From Akanthomyces muscarius (lineage: Eukaryota > Ascomycota > Sordariomycetes > Hypocreales > Cordycipitaceae): a stretch of DNA of 64,000 bases. The translations under genes were made by a program, and so were the position numbers. Below are positions 47,901 to 54,861 of this stretch, one piece after another; position 1 is the stretch's first letter; each line of letters begins with the position of its first letter. The notes beneath the pieces were generated by a model. That model ran no database searches, was not told the origin of the DNA, and was given only the letters and a program-made list of their open reading frames with translations. Where the stretch lies: positions 310,001-374,000 of the forward strand of contig NC_079242.1 of the NCBI RefSeq assembly GCF_028009165.1, given 5' to 3'.

Positions 47901-50900
47901 CGATAGCCCATATTGTTCAAACTCAATACCTTCGGCGGTAGATTGTTGCATCGCTAGAAGCATTTCCTCTACAAGCTGCGTCTTGTCCAGTCGCATGCGT
48001 GCTGGAACTGTGGCGAGGGCCAACCCGGGCATCTTTTCGATACCTGCGAGATCAATCTGCCGACCAGACAGAACTTGACCGAAGCATACGTCGTCCGAAT
48101 CGGCATAACTCGTCAGAAGAAGACCCCATGCCGCGCGCAAGATGGTGGCTTTGGTGATTGCAGACGACGTGGCTGAAGCAAAGTCATGTGTGTGAATGGC
48201 GTGTGTCGCGCGCTTTCGAGCGTCGCTAACCGGGAGTGCAGGAGGGAAGAGGGCTGCTTTCGCGTCTCGCAGCTCATTGTGCCAAAAATCAGCTGTCTTT
48301 TTGGCATCCATGCCATGTATACTCTGGATGAGAGTACTAGGCGGCGTAATTGCTGGACTAAAGTTGGGATCTTCGTAAAAGCCCTGGACTAGATCCGACA
48401 CCAGGCCAAGTGTCCAACCGTCATAGATGGCATGATGCAAACTCCAAATGAAGTAGAAATGGCCGCCCCTCTGTACCAGCCCGTACCGACACAACGGCTT
48501 CCCTAAACCAGTTTCCAGCGACGGCAATGTCGTGGCCTCACTTGGCTCCCAAGCTGCCATGTCTTTATCCGAGAGCCACCCCGTAGCGCCCTTTAAGACA
48601 ATTTGTAAAGTGTAGCCATCAATACGCACAAGACGCGTTCTTAAACAGGCACAGACTGTGACTGTTTTCTCCCATGCAGTTCTGAAGCGCTTAGGATCGA
48701 TATCGTCAGGAAGCTGATTGATGCGATGTGAAGTGTAGGTGCCGGGGTATTTCATTTCTTCGACCATGAGGCCTTCTTGCAGCGAGATTGCTGGGAGTAC
48801 ATCCTCAATCTCAGCTGTCGTATCCAGGTTGCACATCATGCGCGCCTCCTCGACCATGTCATCAACATCATCAATGAGTCCCTTCAGTAGCTCTAAGGGC
48901 TTTGCATGGTCCGCCGTCGATGCCTCGCATCGTGAAGTAATGGCAGCCATGTCTTGAAGACGTGGGCATTGGAAAATTTGAGCTGCAGACAGATTGAGGC
49001 CTTGATCTCTGGCCAAGGACGCGAGCTGAATGGCGTGGATGGAATCGCCGCCTGCGCCTAGGAAGGTGGTGGACTTGCCGATGCGCTGGGGAGAGACGTG
49101 GATGACTTTTGCCCATAGGTCGCGCAATAGAACTTCTAGCTCAGTTGTTGGCTCTAAGACCTCAGACTCGAGAAGCGTATAGCCATTGATTTCTTCCTCT
49201 GACATTTGCAGGGCTAATTGGCGCAGTCTCCGTCGGTCGGTCTTCATGGAGCCCGCAAAGAGCATTTCTCGAAGAGGAATGAACACCGAAGGAATCATGT
49301 ACGCTGGAAGAATGGCCTGGAGATCATTTTGAAGAATGCGAAATACTTCCTGCATGCTGTCGTCTTGTTTCAAGAAAAGATTCTCACCGTCGCCTTTTGA
49401 GCCCGCGGTTTCATCCAGTGCAATAAATGCAACTAGTAGATGTCTGGATGGCAAGGTGATGAGATCAACAGCAACTTGTTCCACCTGTCTGTTTGCTTGC
49501 TTAAAGGCAGTTTCGATCTCGGTAACGTCTACACGTCGACCGCGGATCTTGATTTGGGTGTCTGACCTGGTGATGATCTCAATATTGCCGTCCGGCAGGA
49601 ACCTGGCCAGATCTCCAGTGCGGTTGTACTTCCAGTTTCGTAACTTCATTTCAGGCGTTTCCCAGGACATCGAGCTCGGGAATGCTTTTGCCGTCAAATC
49701 CGGGGCATTGAGAAATCCTCTCGACATGGCGAACCCGTGCAAGACCAGCTCGCCAGTGCACCCAAGGGGAGTAAGCTTTTCGCAGTTGTCCGGCTCAACA
49801 ATCCAGCAATGGCAGTTGAATCCACGGCCGACGTTGGTTGACAAAGACCCAGACGATGTCAAGCGTTTCGCCGTGTTGAGCATACCAGATTCTGTCAGGC
49901 CGTAGGAGTTGATGAGCGTCGTACGAGGCTGCCAGGTCTCTACCAGGTCTGCAGTCACCTTTTCCCCAAACAACACGAGTGTTTCAAGGGTTGGATAGTC
50001 TCCGGGAGTCATCGTACGTGCAAAGGATGGCGTCAGAATTGCCTGGTTGGCTCTCGCCGCTGTAGCAAAGGCCGCTGTGCTTTCAAGGCGCTCGCCCTCG
50101 GAAGGGACACAAATTGTACCGCCAGAAAAGAATGCGAGGAAGGCCTCGATAATAGATACATCAAAATTGAAAGAGGTAAATTGCAGCATTCTGACTCGGT
50201 TTGGTAGAGCCAAAGCAGCAAGTTGGGCTTTTAGCGTAGACGTAGCTGCGCCGTGCTGCATGGGAATGCACTTTGGAGTACCTGTGGAGCCGGAAGAGAA
50301 TATTATATACATGTCGGAAAGACGTGATCCAGTCGGTAATTTTGTGCCGTCATAGAGGGTAGAGTCTTGCAAAATGTCATTTGTTATCACAACAGCCTCC
50401 TGCTTCATGCCTTGGACATGGGGAGCCAGCGTGGGTGAGGTAATGATGTGCTTTGCTTGAACCAAGTCGCAGAGTGCTTGCCTTCGAGCTGGTGGATGAG
50501 TAGAATCTGAATGCACAAAAGTAGCTCCAGCCTTTGAAATGCCCAGCATGACAATTATCGCGAGAGCCGACTTCTCAATGCAAAACGGCAGCACGGCGTT
50601 GCCCGCAATGCCGCGCTGAGCAAGGTACTGCGCTACAGCATTCGATTGCTGGTCCAGTTGTCTGTACGTAAGTGTCATATCAGTCGAGTATAGTGCCTCT
50701 GCATTGGGCGTCTTTCGCGCTTGTTCGATGAATAGTTCGTGTGGACATTGTCCGACGTCATCATAAAAGGCGGGCTGCTCTTGGTTCCAGCTGTTGACCT
50801 GTTGGATGTCCCAGGGGCTGGTGATCGAGACATCTGCTACCAGTTTGCTGCCATCAATTTCGTAAAATTGCTGGATAACATGGCCCAGCTGATTGGACAG

Positions 50901-52850
50901 TGCTTGAATCTGTGCGTCCGCGACAGAAGTAGTATCGTAGGTCATGATCAGCTCCACCGATGAGCAGTCGGAAATTTGCGCCTGCACATATAGCGGATAG
51001 CTGGGGAAGCTCATTCGAGCGTCTTCTGCAAAATCGCTTATATCTAGTATGAGCTTTTCAAGATGCGCATCATGTGCTGCCAGACAAAGAGCAGGCTGGA
51101 CAAGGAGCAAGCTTGAGAAGTCGCACACATCGCGAATTTCTGAGCCTAAGAGGCCTAGGTTTCTCAAGCCATATTGTTCATAATCGGCCATCTCATGTTC
51201 CTGATTTTGTATCCGTGACAAAAATTCCATCACCGATTCGTTTCGGTTTATTTCAACACGAACGGGGACAGTCGCCACACACGGCCCTGCCTGGCTCGCG
51301 AACCTAGGACCACTCCGTCCCGACACTGCTGCACCAAAGCATATGTCGTTTGTTTCGCAGTATCTCGCCAAAACAAGCGCCCATGCGGCTCTGACACTAG
51401 ACGCAGCCTTGTTGAACTGGCCGCACTGATGGGGTAACTCCACTGTCGTCCTAAAATGTCCAGAATGTCCACTGTGGTCGGCTCGGAGTATTTCTCTCTT
51501 GGCAGGAAATGCAGCGCGCTTCGCTCCCTCTAGCTGCTTTCTCCAATAGGTAGCAGTCTTTTCACTTGAGTTGCTGGTAATTATGGACCGAATGAATGTC
51601 GAGAATGGTTCGAGCACGGCGTCCTTGTTGAGGGTGCCATTATAAGTCTCCGACAGCGACTGGAGGATGAGCCGTACGCCCCAGACATCATGCACAGCAG
51701 CATGAGCCTGCCAAATAAACTCCACAGGGCCAGCAGGCTCTAGTCGGCTGAGTGCATAGCGGCATAGCCGCGAGCCGTACCGCACATCGAGATCTGGGCG
51801 CTTACTGAGGTTCTCCGCAGCGTCCCACCCGACTTCATCGCGGACGACTACTTGCAATGACACACCATTCACCTTGACGATTCGAGTCCTCAAAGTCGAA
51901 AATTTGAGGACTGTGGTTTCCCAGGCATATTTGAAGCGGGGGATATCAATGTGGGTGGGGAGGGTGAATGAGCGGTTCATAATGTGTGATCCTGGGTGTT
52001 GCATTGTGCGGTCCATAAGACCCTCCTGCAAAGGTGAGCAAGGCAAGGCGTCTTCGATTATTCGATCATCAAGTAGCTGACAGGATTCATGCAGCGTTTT
52101 CTTAATACTCTCAACATTTTCTTGGGGGAGCAATCCGAAAGGCTGGGAGGCTTTGTGACTCTTCTCTGCCCACCCGACGATGCCGGCCATATCAGCCAGA
52201 TTCTGGTTCTTCATGATGGCAGAGACGGGAAGGCTCAGGCCAAATGTATAAGCCAGAGCAGATAGCCCAATGGCAGTGCTGCTGTCGCCACCAACAGCGC
52301 TGAAGCTGTCATGTGGACGTATATTTGTTGTGTCGATCTTGAGGACAGCCGCCCAAAGACAGGTCAGTACCCGCTCCATTATATTCGTGTCGAATCGACT
52401 TGTTGACTTCATTTCGTTTAAAAGGTGTTTCGCTTCGTCTTCCGATTGTTTTGTCGAGTTCTGTTGCGTCAGCGCCAACGATTGACGCAGTAGGTTGTCG
52501 TCTATCGCTCCGTTCGCAGTAGTGGGCAGGTCGTTCAGCATTATCCAGTGCTTTGGATTTAAAAGTTGAGAATAGCCCTGGATATCTCCCAGCTTTCCAA
52601 ATGGCCTCTTGGTATTCCCGAGCGTAGATATACCATCTGTCTCTGCGGTATGCAGCAAAACAGCCACAGCCCATTGAGGTTCGCTATCTTGCGCTGCTGT
52701 GTTGACGACCTTGGCTTGTCGAATGGATGTATTGTTGCCGATTTGTCTCTCAATCTCCTCTTGCCACTCCCTCTCCGAATCTGGTTCAGCTCCAAGGGGC
52801 GTCCTTCGGGGAGGCGAAATGCTCTCGCGCAAAGCATGTGGAGGTGCCAT
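38907..52850 (-). CDS. Multimodular nonribosomal peptide synthetase with terminal thioester reductase
   Basis: Intronless frame of 4647 aa. Order with residue positions: adenylation remnant 1-140 (only A8-A10-like sequence, ending LPTTANGAIDDN); T1 Ser190; C1 about 240-690 with HAAVHDV at 383-389, catalytic His replaced by Ala384; A1 about 698-1210 (SSGSTGTPK at 852); T2 Ser1270; C2 HHAIYDG 1472-1478; A2 about 1780-2290 (TSGSTGKPK at 1934); T3 Ser2349; C3 HHSIFDG 2548-2554; adenylation remnant about 2865-3085 lacking the ATP-binding cores; T4 Ser3122; C4 HHSIYDG 3313-3319; A3 about 3625-4130 (TSGTTGKPK at 3779); T5 Ser4183; reductase about 4265-4630 with GATGYLG at 4272-4278 and YSQTK (Tyr4432, Lys4436). 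It should join amino acids on carrier thioesters and release the product by NAD(P)H reduction as an aldehyde or alcohol. A stop lies in frame 13 codons before the start, and no missing adenylation sequence is found upstream. Product unknown. Confidence 0.95.
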   Translation of the reverse strand: MAPPHALRESISPPRRTPLGAEPDSEREWQEEIERQIGNNTSIRQAKVVNTAAQDSEPQWAVAVLLHTAETDGISTLGNTKRPFGKLGDIQGYSQLLNPKHWIMLNDLPTTANGAIDDNLLRQSLALTQQNSTKQSEDEAKHLLNEMKSTSRFDTNIMERVLTCLWAAVLKIDTTNIRPHDSFSAVGGDSSTAIGLSALAYTFGLSLPVSAIMKNQNLADMAGIVGWAEKSHKASQPFGLLPQENVESIKKTLHESCQLLDDRIIEDALPCSPLQEGLMDRTMQHPGSHIMNRSFTLPTHIDIPRFKYAWETTVLKFSTLRTRIVKVNGVSLQVVVRDEVGWDAAENLSKRPDLDVRYGSRLCRYALSRLEPAGPVEFIWQAHAAVHDVWGVRLILQSLSETYNGTLNKDAVLEPFSTFIRSIITSNSSEKTATYWRKQLEGAKRAAFPAKREILRADHSGHSGHFRTTVELPHQCGQFNKAASSVRAAWALVLARYCETNDICFGAAVSGRSGPRFASQAGPCVATVPVRVEINRNESVMEFLSRIQNQEHEMADYEQYGLRNLGLLGSEIRDVCDFSSLLLVQPALCLAAHDAHLEKLILDISDFAEDARMSFPSYPLYVQAQISDCSSVELIMTYDTTSVADAQIQALSNQLGHVIQQFYEIDGSKLVADVSITSPWDIQQVNSWNQEQPAFYDDVGQCPHELFIEQARKTPNAEALYSTDMTLTYRQLDQQSNAVAQYLAQRGIAGNAVLPFCIEKSALAIIVMLGISKAGATFVHSDSTHPPARRQALCDLVQAKHIITSPTLAPHVQGMKQEAVVITNDILQDSTLYDGTKLPTGSRLSDMYIIFSSGSTGTPKCIPMQHGAATSTLKAQLAALALPNRVRMLQFTSFNFDVSIIEAFLAFFSGGTICVPSEGERLESTAAFATAARANQAILTPSFARTMTPGDYPTLETLVLFGEKVTADLVETWQPRTTLINSYGLTESGMLNTAKRLTSSGSLSTNVGRGFNCHCWIVEPDNCEKLTPLGCTGELVLHGFAMSRGFLNAPDLTAKAFPSSMSWETPEMKLRNWKYNRTGDLARFLPDGNIEIITRSDTQIKIRGRRVDVTEIETAFKQANRQVEQVAVDLITLPSRHLLVAFIALDETAGSKGDGENLFLKQDDSMQEVFRILQNDLQAILPAYMIPSVFIPLREMLFAGSMKTDRRRLRQLALQMSEEEINGYTLLESEVLEPTTELEVLLRDLWAKVIHVSPQRIGKSTTFLGAGGDSIHAIQLASLARDQGLNLSAAQIFQCPRLQDMAAITSRCEASTADHAKPLELLKGLIDDVDDMVEEARMMCNLDTTAEIEDVLPAISLQEGLMVEEMKYPGTYTSHRINQLPDDIDPKRFRTAWEKTVTVCACLRTRLVRIDGYTLQIVLKGATGWLSDKDMAAWEPSEATTLPSLETGLGKPLCRYGLVQRGGHFYFIWSLHHAIYDGWTLGLVSDLVQGFYEDPNFSPAITPPSTLIQSIHGMDAKKTADFWHNELRDAKAALFPPALPVSDARKRATHAIHTHDFASATSSAITKATILRAAWGLLLTSYADSDDVCFGQVLSGRQIDLAGIEKMPGLALATVPARMRLDKTQLVEEMLLAMQQSTAEGIEFEQYGLSKIAQISPEAKEACSFTSMFAVQPSLHDVSRDEPSKLISLQDEIRNSLPEYLSYSLSLQVEPLSNSFITYFTYDTDVFHVQQIEAMAHQYARIVEQLIAPGSLTVGDLSAVSHWDIEQIKSWNNEWVAVPVEASLHDMLSKALQARPGKTAIVTTAGTMTYKALDGYSTKFAQYLVSIGVKEGMIVPFLFEKSMWAFVAFIGILKAGAAFLPLDISYPAARRQILIEETEAEVMVVSPTQRQGCDSLVNTVIELSPSFFAELSTGYSKVVLPKVSPNSPVYAFFTSGSTGKPKGIILEHAAVSMSVLAHIRAYGLTQETRILQFCSYMFDIIVIDTFGTLIAGGTICAPTEEERLYDCAGFMNFARVNYAVLTPTFARTLDPDSLTTLKTLLMGAEAIPKDVQDMWYGKVEIKYGYGPTEAAVSNTIYTVTSPDTPSTIIGKGFNTDCWIVEPGDHNRLVPVGCVGELVLHGHNLARGYLNNEAATEKAFPKDVDWMTRLEGDTRKFYKTGDLVKFRADGNIEFLSRKDTQVKIRGRRIELGEIETAIKKTVPTATAIAVEVIRLESRDFLAAFMQSSVGKSSTDSDLLLPVDTAMRKSMAALMFELSHIMPSYLVPSVYVPVSKIPLLPSMKTDRKTLQSIGKALTSKQLTEYSFTSTIRVKPTTEMENKLVHLWAKVLKRGADEFGKHDSFLTVGGDSIIAMELVAHARKENMSFTVQDIFRSPKLCDLALLVREMETQKRQINPFSLLPADNRELIIRQAEESLQLSAEEQILDMYPSTPMQESLMAAAEKSPGSYIALQSFKLLKTVNVERFIQAWNLTVDNCVNLRTRLVSSTGKTWQAVLRTQQTYITKVEDVQRTSDSLNALLLPPMLYGSPLCRFKLVKSADSICFLSAMHHSIFDGWSVNILLKTLHNSYQSQSLPPPVPYTGFIDYLNSQDDNSTKEFWIKQLRGVKQKIFPMVKSYTKKSIHNPRLLVRSTQLPPSIDSSVTIPSIVRAAWAIVLSRYFGTNDVCFADTMSGRLAAVDGIEHMSGVTISIVPFRVRVNKDQLVQSFLEDVQAQSSEMIPHEQYGMRKIGKLDPGFKEAIDCGHVLVIQPSQSIESQLQHPGGDAAQILELCVPEDETLLADAERYDSFPLFVNCQILESSLRTSFVYNASYMSEREATALSHHLDTTIGQLLGNNAQTIGDVSVASDWDIDQLTQRNRSSNVTLPEPLTTVLPLDPAPVGFWVSDFHNTSSLAAIGCVGELLLQFDETYLAPSGCEILESNVLSSAIPSGHQLVKTGQFVRYNADGSLDYVGELKSEDELQSQYSGVEDFIVANLPEISGMHFETFTTGSTSALVAFIEPRAQEPQSGTQTLLPVTKELSTLIQSTFHIIQKRWPSQMVPQYVVPINSITSDKATIQTRKLQDIVEQLSTEQFASFVIHQRNIIAPASNAEEELRRIWASALSLQASDISSQDNFFLVGGDSFSAIQLAGQARRKGFNLTTRAVFQNPVLADMAALLDNEDSQDAIFTAPPFSLVGSDSISEFKSSVAKFCGISDGAKIEDIYPCTAMQEGLMSLSVTQPGSYLNKEYIPFAAGVDIAKFKEAWNQVIKLCEILRTRIVLVDSQAFQVVVDENAVWDNEASLKDAEVGYGSRLCYYSLSVQTDGIPVFSFMIHHSIYDGWVLGLVTQTLENVYHQRPAPALQPFSGFVKYVHSMDKAAAGRYWKLKLQGATPASFPAKVSKVMKRPAQRITQTLKKTISFSKDAQMAITTANVVLAAWSLVMARYSSTDDVCFGTTVSGRQAPVSGLEQMAGPMIATVPVRTKIDKTTSIMQFLDTVQRAALDGAAFEQFGLQNIAKLGADAKSACDFTSLLIIQASTTAQDGTGQKDSIFIEKSTEDILDEAASRDFFNYPLVAQVFPSEDSVNIFLTYDAGAISEGELVAFTHQFEHILKQLFSGTDRSLSELSHVSQWDGSHALQSSKLRAASEDCVHWRFEDMVQRYGALPAIDSWDGSFTYNELYENSCRLAEMLQQRGVGPSVLVPVCFAKSSWAIVAMMAVQLAGGTFVSLDAESPAQRLIALISDVNASFVLASKSLKKTLQSSAVEVLVINKDTIADIPRRANFQQPSTRPTDSSFLIFTSGTTGKPKAVDMSHRAICSSADGYGASLNIGPGTRVFQFSAYTFDVAILDILVTLMRGGCVCVPSDYSRIHELAASINSMQANWAFLTPTVANLLSPEDVPCLTTLCLGGEAVGDAVTDKWKDAVHLHGLYGPAESSICAWRPRLGLEGKSTNIGRPLSSAFWVVEPTDHKQLVPVGCIGELLIQGPLLAQGYRNAEDNDQEKWLESCLWLPADSSGRGYLSGDLVRRNADGTYDYMGRKDSQVKLRGQRIETGEIEYHLLNFFPGAKQVVVDIVGLESSESLAAFIDFGTMRPSIEDNKRLFAEARDTLAAHLPSAMRPQYFIPVDDIPQSSTGKLDRRALKAFAATMGASELLQYNATQKVASRQCESPLELELRGYWSQILGIPEVSIGAADNFYSLGGDSIRIVSLVQRIKMAHGDEVGLSVFGSSKTTIEVMAKVIEAHKTGGDSVETPMHDFYSEITSALESLSDIETLQQRCCTSLPRGATVFLTGATGYLGTELLHQLVRQDGVDKIAVLVRANTPEQAMGRVKTTAETAGWWRPEHEAKVEVWLGDLGKQQLGLTGCQYSRLLGLSTSGNVDAIVHNGAVVNWSADFHALKAENVTSTVQLLQVTAASPREPKFVFVSGGTGAKRDGTRSAKDMCEDLSTQNGYSQTKFISESIVCELASKLPRCQNRIAVVKPGLIIGTSSSGVANVDDFLWRLAAASVALGQAPNLGEDQDWVQLAAVDAVAGTIIKPLQAEGAVETFTEMTSGMRMTALWKLIGEAVGLELPLLPYTEWHVAALQQMKEVREKHPLWAVQDFLDFGNPAPQSDEAMMSANAPLAGTADAVRSSVRYLQRIGFIQKSAVDFGALTQPAIGRSGIRSG

Positions 52851-54841
52851 ATTCGTCTCGTCGGTATCACCGCCTACTTGGGTGTCTTAAGTGTAAGCTG
52901 CTTCAAATTGAGCAGAGATTAAGCCGTCATCAGGGCAAAAAGACACTGGATAATAGGCAGAAGAATGGCTACAAACACGACGTCTACGAGTGGGCGCCAA
53001 AATAGTTTTGTTCAATTTCTTACAAGCGAATTCGGTTCCTCTTCTCCCCGCTCGCTCCTGCAGGTACACTACGACTAATGGACCAATATTCTCAACACGC
53101 CTCAGCTAGAGCCTCCAAACCCCGGCTTCGTTCAGCCAGGGCGAGGCGAAATGAACGGAGCAAGCTTGGTCGACGTCTGGAGTCAGCACCGAAATGAACC
53201 AATTGCGGGCCTTGAAAGCTTACACGGCAATGCCAAAAGGAAGAGACTACCCAAATGGGGCAGCTCGTGGGCCATGGATAGCGAAAAATTGAACGAACCG
53301 TACGCCACGGCGGCCGTTAGACCCGGCATTGAGGTAGGCTAGAAGCATAGAATTCTGTCCACCCTCACGGGTGCACGCTCCGATGGCTAACGCCACTTTG
53401 GAGATTGGGAACGGCGCCGTGGCTAGGACTCACCGCGTTGCGACGGAATTGGACTGGATGGCGGTTCTCATTTGTCATGAGGAAAAGATTGTGGACAATC
53501 ATCACGGCCCACGCCCGCGGCGCCGTCCCGAAGGGATGGCATCACCAAGGCCCTCCTACGCGACGTCGCTGGTGATTACCATGGCTACACAGAATTGCCG
53601 GCCGTCTTTCAACCACACGTTATGTCGAAAACTTCGGACCCGAATTACGTTTCCAAACGCCTGTCAAGAAGGACGCCAAGTTCTGCCAGCCCCGCCCGTC
53701 GTGTCTTTTCAATGAACTAGCCTAACAAGTGATTACATGAAGGGAGTGTATATCTTCTGGGTCCGGGGACCTTCTTAGGCTCGGCACTTGTTGCCACGAC
53801 CATGGTTGAATCGCTCGTTCACTCCCAATGGGGCAATAGAAAACTCTCAGCGTTCTGGCTTCGGGAACCGTGATGGGATTGGTACAGCCACGGAGACCTC
53901 ATCGTTCAAATCGTCCTGCTGAACCTCCAGTGTGCGAAAGGAGCTATGGTTCTAGCGTCTTCATGACTAAGACATTGTCTACACTTTTGTTGTCTTTTTC
54001 TGCAGACCAACTCGGCGCTTCCGTTTCGGTGCGAAAGGAAAACTGGTCCTGTGCTTGATAGACTGCTGATCTAGTTTCGCAGGGCTGCAATTTCTGCAAA
54101 TATTATATGGACCTCGTGTCGGGGTAGTGCTTACATGACGACAAGTTTGTGGTATGCTATTTCTGAAAATAGAGCCAGAATGGCGCGCAGAGAACTGCTA
54201 CTACGGGGCAGGCAATCAGGCTAATAAAAAGAGGCGTGAGCCACCAAGCTCGTCCGCCTCATAACTATGCTCTTATAAGTAGTTGAGCACCACTGCCGTT
54301 GAGTCGCCGCCCCGGCACATCCGCGGCGTTGGGAAGGATGATCCAGCGGCTCTGCTCCACGAGGCGTTCGCAGGTGCAAATAAATTACGTGTTTAAACGC
54401 AAAATTGTGTTCACTATGCATTTATTGCAGCCGGGGCAAAACACACACGCCGAAAAAACTGGCCATCTTATGATGAGCGCTCGCTCTCGGCCAATAGAAG
54501 CCCTGCGCAGCGAACCTGGAGCACCAAAGGACCGCGCCACAAGCAAGCCGTCAAGGCTATTTAGTTACATGGTATTGCATACAAGTGCAACGACAGGCAG
54601 CGGGCCGCAGTTCATGCATGTGTGGTGACGTGCGGCAGGCATGGGACAGACTTCGCGAGGGGGGACGAGAGAGAGAAACCCGGCGTGGGAATAAAGCCAT
54701 GCACTGCGCACAACACGGGACGGATACCAAGGCAGATAACTTTTTGACAGGCCAGCCACCCCGCAAGCCGCACACAGTCTTGGTACACACGGCAGTCGCG
54801 GATACTACATGGCATCACCCGACACGGGGCCTCTCTGCTAT

Positions 54842-54861
54842 TGTGTGTGTGTGTGTGTGTG
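54842..54861 (+). repeat. (TG)10 microsatellite
   Basis: Ten uninterrupted TG units; dinucleotide repeats of this kind vary in length between strains. Confidence 0.9.

Noticed and set aside
39062..52485. Many 60-190-codon plus-strand frames opposite the NRPS
   Set aside because: Shadows of a continuous, motif-verified coding frame.
52851..53800. Missing N-terminal adenylation domain of the NRPS upstream of its start
   Set aside because: The minus-strand translation here has stops in all frames and no adenylation motifs; an in-frame stop lies 13 codons before the start.
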